Shown here: positions 32,061-44,420 of the stretch, piece by piece
Layout of the letters: every line of letters begins with the position of its first letter
How positions within the stretch are numbered: position 1 is the first letter of the stretch
NCBI GenBank assembly: GCA_027422505.1
Contig: JAPQWV010000017.1
Location: 14,881,501-14,945,500, forward strand
From: Craterostigma plantagineum
Taxonomy: Eukaryota; Streptophyta; Magnoliopsida; Lamiales; Linderniaceae
DNA length: 64,000 bases
Reading direction: 5' to 3'
The notes under the pieces: generated by a model
What the model saw: only the letters and a program-made list of their open reading frames with translations
Databases searched by the model: none
Told to the model about the DNA's origin: nothing
Made by a program: the position numbers and the translations under genes

Positions 32061-32251
32061 GCACGTGGCATGTCTCAGGAGCTTCAGTTGCGCTTCGGTA
32101 GCTCCTGCGGGTTCAAGGTCCAAACTCTTCGGCAGAGGGTCTTCTTCCTTCAGTTTTTGCATCTTTCATCTGGTCCCAGCAGAAATAAGGAGAAGAAAAA
32201 AGAAATAAAAAATGATAAGCACAACTTCACACAATATAGGAAATTTATATG

Positions 32252-33124
32252 TGTGGGGAAATTTATATAGCCGGAGAAGCAATTATCGCCAAGTTTAAGA
32301 CGTGCGTAAGGTGCTTGTTTGTAAGAGAAACCGAAAGCGACGTATTCAGGGCGTTAGAACATGTTTGGGACGTGCTTGGGACGTTGGGACGTGTTTGGGA
32401 CCTGCTGGAGACGTGTTTGGGACGTTGGGACTTGTTGGGGACCTTTGGGGACGTATTTGGGACGTTGGGACTTATTGGGAACCTTTGGGGACGTATTTGG
32501 GACGTAAACGAAATAACACAAGGATTACATGGTTCGAATTCTTGCGAATCCTACGTCCACGGGCGCTCTAAAACCTCCTTTCACTGTACTTTGAAGATTT
32601 ACACACTCAAGCAACTCTTTCCTTACTTTTCTCTCAAGAACACATAAGAAAATAGCTAAGGGGACGTCTTCCGCACGACGCTTTCTCGGGACGACAGGAC
32701 CTGCTTTAGCATAATAGGTCCCAAAACACTTCCCCAATATGGTGTTAGTTCCCCAAAGCCTGTCGGAGGTCCCTAAGACCCTTATTTCATGTTGTTATCT
32801 GCCTAAAGTCTATTGGAGGTCCCTGGAGTCAGTCGAAGGTCCCTAAAAGCCTTATTTCATGTTTTTTACTTCCCTATTTTCCCAAAACTCTGATTTCTGC
32901 CAAGTCTTTCTAATTATCACCTTAATCAACATTATTCCTTTAATTTAGTTATTTAGCCTGCCTAATTTCCGTGCCACATCAACCACTCCTCTACTCTAAT
33001 TTGTCTTTTGGAACAAAAAATAAATTAGAGTAAAAATTGTAAGGCAGGCTATAAGTAAAATAAAGGATCGTAGACCATACCTCCCTTACCGAAAAGACCT
33101 TTATTATGTCTTTAGGAAGGTGCA
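32252..33124 (-). repeat. Tat-like 5' LTR (right copy), TATA region deleted
   Basis: It parallels 26274-27922 except that the sequence jumps from AGCTAAGGGGACGTCTT to GCACGACGCTTTCTCGGG, skipping about 370 bases with the TATA box. It has one extra GGGACGT-type repeat unit. No convincing primer site was found at its inner edge. Confidence 0.7.
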
Positions 33125-33239
33125 TTTCCCTGCCAGGAGCCACTCCTTGTCTAGCACCGGCGATCACTCCCCGCCCTCGTCGGCCCCGGACCTCACAATA
33201 CTCGATAATTGTTTACAAGTAAGTACCTTCTTTTCTTTC

Positions 33240-33520
33240 ATATTTTTTTGTTAATTGCTCAGGTAATTATTTTGCTCATTACCTCGCTAAAAATTTGGTT
33301 ACGACGGAGAAGGTTATTTTTCTGCCTCTACTCAAGGTCCTAAGGTACAAAATTTGCTAAAAACCCGAGTGCTCCTATTGCACTTAGATACGGTACTTCT
33401 GGACGAAGTATCTTTGATTACTCTCGTGTCGAAATGGATCTTTGTTCATATCAAGTGCTCATAGGTCAACTGGTGCAAGAATATACCATCTTCAAAATGC
33501 TCAACGTTTTTTTGGTAGAA
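33240..33520 (-). pseudogene. old copia pol, RT-RNase H linker fragment (piece 3 of 3)
   Basis: On the minus strand, with frameshifts: FEDGIFLHQLTYEH, then LDMNKDPFRHES, then EVPYLSAIGALGFLAN and VTKFLAR. These are the copia landmarks after the RT catalytic core. It follows on from the piece at 38222-38837, from which it is separated by the LINE, with part of RT lost. Confidence 0.75.
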
Positions 33521-33586
33521 TGAAATTTCCATTTACCACCTCCTCACAAGGAATAATGTTACATCAATTCTCCACAAGCACACTAC

Positions 33587-36500
33587 TTAAATTGGAAAAT
33601 TGCACACTCGGTTAAAAACTACTGTATTAGTAGCCGTCCTAGTAACACATACAGATTTAATTCGCCACTTTATTTCTCTCCCTAGCATCTGATAAATCTG
33701 GTCCACTGATCTTACTTCCTTGCCAGGCACCCTTCTGTTCAGCTCGCTCCATAATTGGTAGACCAGAGCTGTGAAAACTACAACCTTAATCTTGCACTGC
33801 ACATTCCTTGAAGCTCCCATCCTTTCCAACCAGGAACAGAGGCTCTCAAATGTTATAATGCTCTCAGCACAGTTTAACCAGTTCCTGACTTTCGTGATTA
33901 GCAGTTGGCTAAAACTACACTCGAGAAATAGGTGCTCCATTGTTTCACCACAGTTATCACACAGTTTTCACCTCAAGTCCTGAACATGTATACCCTAATG
34001 ATCCAGTCTGTCCATAGTGAGCAACAGTTTGTGCATCAGCGGCCATAGCATAAATGAATGTTTAGGGATACTGTATCTGTTCCATATAGCTTTATAGTAA
34101 AGGAAAGCGGAAGCTAGGTCCTTCAACCATTCATGACCCGAGTTTCCAGAATACTTGCCATCAGCAGCCAATTTCTATCTCCTACCTTCATAGCCGTCCC
34201 TAAATTTCTCTTTTAATCTGTTCAGCTTCTTCCAATACCACCAGGAATCCGGGGCTGGCAGATAATCCCAGAAGCAAGCTCCTTTTATGTATACAGTGTT
34301 AATCCATTTGATCCATAATGAGTCCCTATCAAGTGTGATGTCCCAGGTTTGTTTCCCTGTCACAGCTTTATTCCATGTCTCTCAGTCTCTCAAGTTTAGC
34401 CCACCATACTTCTTAGGTCGGCACACTTGGTTCTAGCTAAGGAGGGGAATGCATTTACCATGATCCTTCTTTCCCCAAAGGAAATCTCTGCAAACTCTAT
34501 CCACCTCTTTTGATACAGCTGTTGGCATCATAAAAATGGTCCCTCAGAATCCTTGAGTGGCCAGCGGTATCGATTTAATCAAGCATATACTCCCTGAATA
34601 AGAGAGATTTCTGGTAGCCCAACACTTTACTCTAGCAGTTATCTTTTCGATCAACACTTGGCAATCATTTCTGGTCCATTTAGTAGGAGATATGGGAACC
34701 CCCAAATACCTCATTGGATACTGTCCAATCTTAAAGCCAGTGATCTTTACAATCTCCTCCATGTCCTTGTTAGAAGACCAGCTATGAACAGACTAGAGTT
34801 CTGGGGATTAGCTTCCAGGCCAGAGGAAAATCGGAATTGGGTTAGCACTTCCTTGATCACCTTTACTGCTTCAGTCCTTCCTTTGCAAAAGATCATCAAG
34901 TCATCTGCAAAGCACAAGTTCATCAACTTCACTAGTTTGCACATAGGGTGAAATCTGAACCGGGAATCCTTTGTGACTAGCTGCAGTTGCCTTGTTAGAT
35001 ACTCCATCATGATAACAAACACTAGAGAAGATAGAGGGTCTCCCTGCCGCAGCCCTCTGCCACTCTTTATGTATCCCTCTTGTGAACCATTTATGGATAT
35101 AGTGTATGATACAATGGTAATACACTCCGTAATCCACTCTGTGAACTTTCCGGGGAATTTGAGTATGCACATCCAGGTCGTGAGAAACTCCCAATCCACA
35201 GTATCATATGCCTTTTTGATGTCTACCTTCATAAGGGTCCTAGAAGAGGCATTTCATCTATTATACATCTGAATCAAATCTTGGCATAACAGAATATTAT
35301 GCACTATAGACCTCCCCTCGACGAAAGCACTCTGGTTTGCATGGACCAGTTTAGGCAGCAGAGGCTTCAGTCTGCTACAGAGTAGTTTGGAGATGCATTT
35401 ATAGTGCGTGTTGCAGCAGGAGATTGGCCTGAAATACTGAGTTGTAAGTGGATTTGTTACCTTAGGAATAAGGCATGCCATTCAGCCTAGGTAACACCTT
35501 CCCAGTTCTGAAAAACTCCAAAATGGCATCAGTGACTTGCTCCCCAACCACATTCCATGCATGCTTAAAGAAGCCACTACCATATCCATCAGGGCCTGGG
35601 GAAACATCCACACGGATGCTCTTCAAGGCTTCAGAAACTTCCTTGCTGTCAAATGGCCTAATAAGTCCTAACTGATCTTCCAAAGATAATGTGTACCCTT
35701 CATCTGCCACCTTAGGGTCTGGTTGTACCTTTACAGAGTTATCTTTGGCCAACATGTTTTGATAATAGTCAGCACAGTGTTTATGCACCTCCTTGTTGTC
35801 AGGTAGAGTAACACCTGCTGTTGTCTGAACAGATATATCTGTTCGTGTAGTTTCTCCTCTTGATCACTGCATGAAAATAAGCTGTTTTTTGGTCTCCATG
35901 TGCCAACTATATAGTCTTAGTTTCCTGCCTCAAAAACTTGTCCTTTGCCTTGCTCAAAAATCAAAACTCCCTTCTGATATTTTCTTCCTTATCCAACAGT
36001 TCATTGTTCATGGGATCATATTGCAGTGCTGTTTGGCATTTATCCAGTTGCTGCCTGGTAACCTCTGTTTTGTTTGTGATATCTGCAAATAGGGAGCTAT
36101 TTAGAGCTTTGAGTGGGCCTCTAAGGTGAGCCAGATTGCAGCGAACACCCCTCATATTATGTCCCCTATCAAGGTCCCAATGACCCTTCACTGTACTCAA
36201 GAATGATGGAGCAAGACTCCACATATTGAAGTACTTGAAAGGCCTTTGTTGCTTTAGACTGTGTTTATTACTTTTCAGCGGGATTGGTGTGTGATCTGAG
36301 ATCCCCTCATTAAAAAAGTTCAGCTCGATATTTAAAAAATTTGGTGATCCAATCCTCATTGGCCAAGGCCCAGTCTATTTTTGACCAAATCCTCCTCTCA
36401 TGGCATTGCTTATTGCTCCACGTAAATTGACAGCCACTTGATTTGACGACTTCAAGCTGGCACTGGAGAGTACATTGATTGAAGCCCTAGAAGTCATTAG

Positions 36501-36970
36501 CTGTGATGGTAGCCCCCCCAATCCTATCTTCGAAGCCTCAAATGTTATTAAAATATCCCCATGTCATCCAAGGCCCTCTTATCCCGCTTCCAATCTACTT
36601 TATGGATTTCCAAAGTCTCTCTCTCGCAGCTTGCTCATTATGCCCATAGACTACTACTGTAAGATAGGTAATACATTCCCCTCCCTTAAGGACTTTGAAA
36701 TGCATCAGCTGTGCAGACTTGTTCAGTAGTTCCAACTCAAGATCTCCCCTCCAGATCACTACAATCCTACCATTTGAGTGCTCACTCAGATTATGACAGA
36801 AATCCCAACCACAGAAGGTTTTATTCATCACTTCTCCCACATCTCCCTCTTTCAGCTTAGTTCCAAGAAGGTATAGTAGATTTATTCCATATTTACAGCA
36901 GAAGAGACCAACCTCTCTCTACTTTAAAGGGCCATTAAGGCTCCTTACATTCCAGGCCGCCCACCTATCC
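33587..36970 (-). pseudogene. LINE ORF2: endonuclease, reverse transcriptase, zf-RVT
   Basis: In order on the minus strand: the endonuclease start WNVRSLNGPLK (about 36935), GWDFCHN, NGRIVVIWRGD and GISDHTPI (about 36300); the RT N-terminal region (KSIRVDVSPGPDGYGSGFFK, about 35600; FRPISCCNTHYKCISKLL, about 35430); the RT core (KKAYDTVDWEFL, GLRQGDPLSSLVF, and the active site LCFADDLMIF about 34900); YPMRYLGVPISP (about 34710); and a C-terminal EHLFLECSFSQ and VYQLWSELNRR region ending near 33587. At least six frameshifts or stops break it, so it is non-functional. The catalytic ADD is still readable. Confidence 0.85.
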
Positions 36971-37039
36971 CATGGCCAAGACCATGGACCCTTTACTTGG
37001 AAGGGTTAGCGTTCTTTTCCATTTGTTTCCTAGTTTCTT

Positions 37040-38200
37040 CTTCTTGCTGGACCAAATCAGCCCATGACTTCCTTATATCCCTGTTTTTTTGAGTTTTCTG
37101 GTTCCCCAGCTCCTTCAGTAGAGTCCTCTGGTACAAAACCCTATGTGACAGGAACAGCTAGCACATGCCCTGTTTTGCTCTTCTGGACAGGATGCCACTC
37201 TCGTTTCTCCTCATTTCTGCAGACAGAATCCTCATGCCCATACCCCTTACACGTATTGCAAAGAACTGGCCTCCACTCATACGTGACCTTCTGTTCCAAC
37301 AGCTGCCCCTTTTCATTCAGAAACTGGATTGATTCCTTAAGGGATTTAATGAGATTGACTTCCACCAACACCCTAGCATAATGGGTCCTCTCTTTTTTCC
37401 TCGTAATGTCATCAGTCATGATTGGCTTCTAGTCCAGCTAGCTAACTTACTAAGTGTCTTGGATCCCCAATATTTCAACTCAAGTTGAGGTAGTTGTACC
37501 CAAATTGGGACACTATCCACCCCTACCTTGGTCAGTTGCGTATCCTCAGTCCACGGGGCTAGGACAAACGGTTTCTTATCAAAGTGAATTGTCTGTTTGC
37601 AAAATTCTATCCCAAGCTTCCACACTGGTAAACCTCGCCAGGAAAAGTCCTTGCGGCACCTGCCATACATTGATCATTCCAAGTTTGCCCCATTTTCTAT
37701 TCAGAAAACCAGCCATAACTCCATAAGGAGGGTTCGCCCCAAGCACATTGCACATAATCGCTGATTTCCAATGATCAACAGCTTCCTGAATTTCATCTAG
37801 TTCTATTACTCCTATTTTCTGTCCGGAGTCAGTATTCGGAGCAACATATTCCAGATGGTTATCCTGGGTTTTCAGTAGTTTCGCATTGAAATTGATCCAT
37901 GGACCTGATTCAATGGATTGCGCTGGTTTCCGATCCACCAATCCTGCCAACTTAGGCCATTCCTTTTCCAATTCGCCGTCGGAACCCTTGTTGATGGAAA
38001 CTTGGCTGTCGACAGAGGTGTTCCCCTATGGAACATTAACTTGCGATTCCACAGTGAGACTACCCTGATTGTGAGAGCTAACACTCCTGCGATTCACGTT
38101 GTCGTTCAATTGCTCCGTGGTAGGGGGCGATGGCATCACCACCGTGACCGACGTCGTCCTCTGTTTCGTCGGGTTTCCCTTTTTCGCTTTAGCAGCCACG
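37040..38200 (-). pseudogene. LINE ORF1: RNA-binding gag-like protein
   Basis: It starts with a basic AAKAKKGNPTKQR segment (the ATG is replaced by GTG), then EKEWPKLAGL, a DUF4283-like stretch (HWKSAIMCNVLGANPPYGVM, WGKLGMINVWQVPQGLFLAR), VWVQLPQLELKYW-type sequence and a CCHC zinc knuckle CNTCKGYGHEDSVC (C-X2-C-X4-H-X4-C). Stops at about 38033 and a few frameshifts interrupt it. The domain order is that of plant L1 ORF1 proteins, which coat the LINE RNA. Confidence 0.8.
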
Positions 38201-38221
38201 TATGATTTTTATTTCGTTTCA

Positions 38222-38837
38222 AAGGCGGTGGCAACACCCATCAGACGTATTTTTAGTTTGTCAATTGAAGTGAGACTTATTATATATAAAAAACTAGTTG
38301 AATTCATTACAAGGAAATACATCTTATCATAATCAACACCAGGATTTTTTAGAAAGACCTTCTGCAACAAGACGTTATGTCACAAAATTTGATTTTCTCA
38401 TCGTTTCCTCACGAAACCCCACTTATACCTTACCGGTTTCACATTTCTGTTGTGGGCGTAACTGGTCCAAAAATTTTACATTGTGTCAGTGAATTCAGTT
38501 TATATTGAACTGCATCTTTCTATTTTGGCCAATCATCTCTAAACTCATATTATATATCTAGGTTTATGATACTCATAATCATTTACAATTGTTTTTGCCT
38601 CTACATATACAAATATCATCCACGTTTATTTTATTTCGGCTCCACAATTATCTAATCATGACATAATTATTGAGATCTCATAATTATCAGTATTTTCGAG
38701 TACTTGTGTTTATTTTGGAAACTTTTCACTAGTCATGTCCGTACAATTTCAGGAGGTAAATTTTCTAGAGACCGTCTTGATTAATTGTTCGTTTTCTTTT
38801 ACGAGGAAATTTATCTTTCGAATCGATTTGCCTTCCT
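38222..38837 (-). pseudogene. old copia pol, RT N-terminal fragment (piece 2 of 3)
   Basis: With frameshifts the minus strand gives EISINYVMIR, then KPVRYKWGFVRKR, then NPGVDYDEMYFLV and LMGVATAF, the well-known start of copia RT (usually KPVGYKWVFVRKR and DYEETYSPVV). It ends abruptly at the LINE 5' end and begins at the SIRE-like copia 3' LTR. Removal of that copia restores an open junction with the fragment at 54540-54775. Confidence 0.8.
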
Positions 38838-39184
38838 GTTAGGTCCCCGATTATCCACTCTATTGATCCTAGGCAGAAATTCTAAGTAGTCGACGTGAAT
38901 TATGAAATTCAAACCTTCGGTCGAAAAACTCGTTGATGAACAGTGAGAGAGAATTCGTGTAGTGTGAGAAAGTGAAAAGTGGTTATCTCTCTAGATTTAA
39001 TTCTCAAGCCTTTCGAATCAAATTCTAAACTTTCTCTATTGATCTCAATGTTTACAAGTATTTATACCAAACAAACTTGGTATAAATAACAATCTAGTCC
39101 TAAACAATGGACAAATACAAGAAACGCCCTAAATAACGAAGAAAACTAACAAAATCAAAGCACAATTACAACGTATATTCTACA
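38838..39184 (-). repeat. copia 3' LTR (left copy)
   Basis: 347 bp, the same sequence as 54224-54539 but with about 30 bases more near its inner edge. A minus-strand TATA-like TATAAATAC lies near 39060. The inner edge is next to the polypurine tract. Confidence 0.85.
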
Positions 39185-39196
39185 TTCTCCCCCTTT
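39185..39196 (-). other. copia polypurine tract
   Basis: On the minus strand AAAGGGGGAGAA directly precedes the LTR start TGTAGAAT. This is the expected primer for plus-strand DNA synthesis. Confidence 0.85.
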
Positions 39197-39302
39197 GTGC
39201 TTGATTGCCCTTTCACACTGTCTGTCCTCGTCGGGCGTATAACGACCTGCGCAAGCCCAGCACATGCTCGTAGTTTCTTATTGTGTCCCTCAGCTCTAGT
39301 CG

Positions 39303-42300
39303 CTACTCGATGGCTTCAAGTTGTTCTGTAAGAAACGGTAGTTCTCTTACAAATTTGTGGTGAGGCAGCATGGTGTCTTCATTGATCTCTGGCAACCTTC
39401 TCTTGATGTTCCTCCTGATTGTCTTAAGCGCCACATAACAGGATTTGTTGACCTCAGTCTTCAGCATCAACCTATTCTTTTTGACAATTGGATTGTGGTA
39501 GGTGAGTGCTAAGATTGAGCTCACATGTATGTGGTTGTTGGAAAGCCCTTCGACCTCAGGTCCTTTCATATACGGAGCTGTGATGTTGACCTTCTTCATG
39601 TTGCTCTCCAGAGCCATCTGAAGGTCATGTACGGCAAAGAACTTGACTTGGCACACCATGAATCGATAGAGTCCCTCGAGCCCTTACTTCTTGATAAAGC
39701 CTTGAGGATCCTTGTATTTCTCTACATATAGTTGGTAGAAATGGTAGATCTCCTCGGTAGGAAGGTATGGTAGATCGCTCTCGCTTAGCTTTTCTCGAGT
39801 TCTGTCTAACCGCTCTATGATGTAGATTGGAAGTGGAAGACTGCCTTTCGTATAGTAGACACCTATCAGCTGACAGATTGCAGGTAGATTCTTCAAGTGA
39901 CTTATCAGCTGATTCTTAGGAATACACAGTCTCCAATCGGGTCCAAGTTTGGTTAGCATGTAGAGATAGGTCATCCTTTTCTGCTGCTCCCAATGAGTAA
40001 TACCTCTGAGCTTGAACTCGTCCAAATTCTTAATTTGTTCAGTGACCTCCATATTTTCTGATGAACTTCTTCAATGAATGGGATTTCTATCCTTATGTTC
40101 TCCCATGGCGTGTCGGCTCGGACGGTGCCTGGAGTTAGTCTCCGAGGAGTGTCCGCTCGTTGAGCAATCAGCTCTGGAAGCCTTGGGAGATCCACATCGT
40201 AATCAACACCTTTCTGAAGTTCATCGTCTTCTATAAAGACAAGATCAACCGAAGCTTGTTGTAGAAATTGTCGAACATCCTTAAGCCTTCTTCGAGCTAT
40301 GTCGTCAGGCAAACTGTGGGTCATCCATTGGTATTCGAAGATGTATCTGTCGAGGACTTCATGTGGGTCGACTCCACTTGCTTCTTTTTTTGGAAGCAAG
40401 GGGCTTGAGAAAATCATAGATGGTGGTGTGGGCGGAGGTGTTCTTATGGTTGGTGGTTCGTTTGGGCTAAGGGTTTGGGTGCGGTTCGTGGTGGTTTTGG
40501 TTTGTGAGCGGGTTGTGGGGAAGTGTCGCCGGTCTAGCACTTGTCTTACCCGAGCCCGAACCTGAGCCTTGGCCGCTCGTGCAGAATATCCTCGGCCTCT
40601 TCTCCACCTCATGATGATCCTGGTCATCAGGGTCGTCATGTCTTCGTTTGGAGCAGAAGTCTTGGCCTCGGCAAGAGTGTGTAGGCGGCTGAGGGTGATC
40701 TACCAGATGCCTGAAGAGGTCTTTTTCCTGCGGGTCTGGTTGGCCATTCCAAACAGACGGGCCACTAGAATGGTGTGGAAGTCGCTGATGGGTATGGCGT
40801 ATGTGTTGATGAGTAAGGGTGATTGGATGGGTGTGTCGGTGTGTATAGGTTGAGTGGGTGTGAGGTTGAGTTGTGACAAAGAGGCCTTGGAGATGGGTGC
40901 TTTCTCGGTATCACGGCAGGACATCTCGATAGCAGTGTGTACTCTCTCTATTAATTTATCTTCAAAAGATTTAAGAGCTTCAAAAAGAGCGACCTTGAGT
41001 CGATCATCGGTCACAAATGGCGAGAACACCTTCGAAGTAGAGCTTGATTGGTCTTCCACTGTCACGACATCAGCGAAGGTCACTGACGCGCAGCCTGGGT
41101 GAGGACTTGAAGGACTATGATGACTGATGTCGCCTGTTAGCAACCCACGAGTGAACACCATCTCACCGGGCTGGCTCGTCGTTGCTTGAGGTTCCGACGT
41201 TGCGAGACTTCCATCCAATCCTTGAGATAATTCCAAATGAATCGCCTCTATGGATGTCGTTGCAGGCTCAGATTGAATCTACGAGTTAGACCAGAATCTC
41301 CGGGTCAATAGTGGATGGAAGCTGAGTCTCGACCACTATTGATGCGATGAGGATTGACATCGTGTGTGATGTGGTTGGGACAGCATTATCGACGGGCTCA
41401 CTGGATTGGAGTCGAAGTCGTGGAACCCGTCTGACCAAATGAACCTCCTCGTCTGAATTCGTGGCTTCGGACGAGGTAGCCGTGTGAGGTCTCAGTCCAC
41501 GTTCAACATCCTCATGGGCTTGTGCTGTCACCTGAGGCTCATCAGGTGTGATAGATATGATCAGGGCCTCAGTTTCAGGTGTTGTAGCCTGTTGAAGTGG
41601 GCTTTGCCTTATTTCTGCTTCGAGCTGTGCTTCCTGTTGCAGAACCTCCTCAATAGGTTCTTGAAGCACGCTGACATGCATGAGCTGTTCTGCTTCGAGC
41701 TGTGCTTCTTGTAGCATAACCTCCTCAATAGGCTCTTGAAGCACGCTGACATGCACGAGCTGTTCGGTATCAAGGTCTTGAACGACTTCTTCAATCATAG
41801 CGTGGTCGAGACCTAGGGTTGTATCTTCCACTTCGTGCTCATGAGCCACTTCGTCAATCAGCGTGGCCTCAGGGCTAGGATGATGTTGCGGAGGACTCAC
41901 ATTGAAGTCTGTAGGGGGCCTTTTGATTATCTCTTCGGTGAGATGATTCTCCCGACAGTAGAGTCGATATACGTCTCATGTGGGATCGGCGAGACGGAGT
42001 AGGTCAAAGGATATCGGCATGGAAGGCCGATCGAACTCTGTCAGCTTGGGGTGGTGAAAGAACTTGAGCTTGGGCATCTAGTAGTTTCCACTAGGAGGCA
42101 GGCGAGGAATGTCCTGATGAACCTCCATGAGATTGGCGATTAGAATGGAGAATCACCGAGCATAAGTCACATTCATCAACTTCTTGTTCTCCTTTTGTCT
42201 GATCTGTTCTGCAAGATCGTTCCAGACCAGCTGAGCGAAATTCTAATTCCACAAGAACGCGATGTCGTGGAAAATGCAAAGGATTTTGCCGTTACCTTTG

Positions 42301-42790
42301 TCAAATCCCGCATGCTTCGACGAGAGGCACTTGTTGATATCCCAAATAATGTCTTCAACGGGTGAGGGTTGCCGTTGCTCTATACTTGAAGTTTGGTGAG
42401 CGGCGGTCGGTATCTTATTTGGATAAAGTCTTGTACCATCTCTGCATCAGAAGGCATCGAGTCGTAATTGTTGCTGAAGGGTAAGTCTAGGACTAGGCCG
42501 AAATCGTTCTTGTTCGTACTGATGTGGCTTGTCCCGAGCACTGTTGTAAATTGGTAAGCGCCATCAATTTCAGACCCTTTATGCGCCCCAAAAACTGTTG
42601 AAGGTAAACCATCGGCACTGATGCAGTTACGGTGAGTGCATTCCACAGTGGGTGACCTTGTTGTATGGACACGATTATCTCATCTGGACACCCAAAGGTG
42701 GTCAGATCGAGCTGAAAGTTGGTGTGCTAAATGTTGAGGTACAGATTGTGATCATATATGTGGTTATATTCTGGGTAACGATCCATCTGA
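39303..42790 (-). pseudogene. large extra ORF after copia pol, broken, function unknown
   Basis: On the minus strand a chain of frames follows one another: about 42790-42380 (with DLPFSNNYDSMPSDAEMV and YRPPLT), 42279-42091, 41900-41286 (acidic, with a duplicated HVSVLQEPIEEV motif), 41236-40700 (Ser/Thr-rich, then FEALKSFEDKLIERVH), 40639-39971 (Arg-rich then acidic), 40052-39684 and 39659-39303. Together they cover about 1100 residues with few gaps, so this was one long protein. From memory the start resembles uncharacterised proteins annotated in asterid genomes; I cannot verify this. It does not show envelope features: no signal peptide or transmembrane segment is evident. It sits where SIRE elements carry an env-like ORF. 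Confidence 0.6.
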
Positions 42791-42819
42791 AAATAAGAAA
42801 TCAGAAAATTCATTAGTTC

Positions 42820-44420
42820 AATTTTAAGTGTGATTCGAAAATTATCATATCAAACTATAATATTTGAACAGTTTGTTTTGATAGACATAGAATATATAAT
42901 TTTACACGTCGGTCATACGAATGTGAACAAATGGGATGAATCGAATATGAGACGTATAAAGTTAAGTCGCAAAGTTTTTCTAAGTATTGAATCGCAAATG
43001 TTAAGCACTGTTCACTCCGTTCTATTTATTGCTCGAGAATTTAAAGTCTCTATTTAATTGCCCAAGTGCGGAATTTAAAAATTAAAATCTCCGTGCATTT
43101 TTTTCGATCAAGAAATTCTATTCGCTAGGTTTGCTACAGTGATAAAGACTTATGAAAATTGTTCTAAGTGTTGAATGTTGCGTTAAGTACTGTAGACGAT
43201 CAATTTTACGAGCGAGAAAAATGTCCGCGTAAATTTACGATCGTGAATGTTTTCCCAGGTAACTTTACTATCGAAAAATTTTTCTCGAGCGAATAAAATT
43301 TTTCGTTTCGAAATTTTTCGAGCGAGAAATGATTTTCGATCCTAAGTGAGGTTTTCGCTTCTAAGTTTGTCGATTGAGAAAATTTTCAACGAAAAACTAA
43401 GTCAATCGCCGAGAAAATTTTCGATCGAGCAAAAACATTGGCTGCGTATTTGACGATCGAAAAAATTAGCGTCAAAAAATTAATTTTATCACAGCTAAAA
43501 TTTTCGATGGAAATCAAATGAAATCGAAAATCTATTTGCGATGGTAAGTCGCGCTCGTGATAATTGGCATCTAATCTATTTCGCTCTTTAATATTGTTTT
43601 GGTCGCATAAAATCTCAATTAGAATTCTCGGTGGTAAGTAATTTTTTGATCTACGTCATCTATCTTAGTGACTAAGTCAAAATTTAGCGATCGAAAATAT
43701 TATTTGATGCAAACAGTATCTTAATCAATTCTAAATTCAACTAAAACTGTTTGCGATCGAGAAACTTATTTGACTGCTTCAAAAGTTCAAAAACCCAGTT
43801 TAATCGAACCTCGGATTTTAAGACACAGATTTCCAAAAACTTATACTACCAGGATGATCAAACACTCCGAAACTATCTTAAAATGCAGATATTTACCCAG
43901 ATAATCACATATAAAGGTCTTAAACACTGCCAAATATCATTTGGGTTTCTCACAGTTTACACATACAAACATATAACATGTAGTCATGCGAAAAATCACA
44001 GAATATAGAAGCAAACGGAGTTTAATAACATGGAAACACCTAATAGACGTCGATTCTACCTTTAAAAGACGATAATCTGTTGAAAAACAAGAATTTGAGT
44101 GAATTTTTGAGTTCGTCTTTTTAAAAGGGTTTTTTGCGAGATAATTTTTATCGACGTCATGAATTTTTCGATTGGGGAGTTATGCGTGTATAAGGGATTT
44201 TCGACTACAAAAAGGTAATTCGTTTTAATGGGCGGATTAGACATATTGGGTTCTCGGTTGGACAGGCCCATTTTAAATTTTCGCTCGAGAAACTGGAATC
44301 GAAAATTATCTTTTCTATCCAGTTTTTCGATTGTAAGTTTCCTATATTTCTATTTTATCAGATTGACCCCTATTTCACTGCCCCTACAAATTAAAATCAC
44401 TGCAATTAACTCCCTGTAAT
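42820..44420. repeat. region rich in CGATCGAGAAA/TTTTCGATC motifs
   Basis: Variants of TTTTCGATCGAGAAA and CGAGCGAGAAA occur dozens of times without a fixed period. The same vocabulary occupies the copia leader (53280-54190). It lies just upstream of the extra ORF as read on the minus strand. No coding frame. Confidence 0.65.

Larger units (their letters stand above)
26274..33124 (-). mobile_element. Ty3/gypsy Tat-like element with two LTRs, defective
   Basis: Direct repeats at 26274-27922 and 32252-33124 share the same start (TGTGGGG-AAA-TTATATAGCCGG) and the same end (TTAGGAAGGTGC). Between them the minus strand carries a short gypsy RT piece of the Tat type (29930-30260), while plus-strand frames lie between RT and the left LTR. 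RNase H, integrase and gag cannot be found. No clear target duplication flanks it. Confidence 0.7.
33521..38221 (-). mobile_element. L1-type LINE, nearly full length, decayed
   Basis: The minus strand carries ORF1 (about 38200-37040) with a DUF4283-like domain and zinc knuckle, then ORF2 (about 36970-33587) with endonuclease, RT and a C-terminal zf-RVT-like region. It interrupts an older copia pol. The right (5') edge abuts copia sequence at about 38221; the left edge is approximate, and no clear poly(A) tail or target duplication was found. Confidence 0.8.

Noticed and set aside
31686..32270. 194-aa plus-strand frame
   Set aside because: It is produced by the degenerate 60-65-bp repeat and runs into the LTR; no domain.
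39303..42790. A host gene reading of the long minus-strand chain
   Set aside because: It lies wholly between the RNase H and polypurine tract of a copia element whose two LTRs match, so it belongs to the element as it stands.
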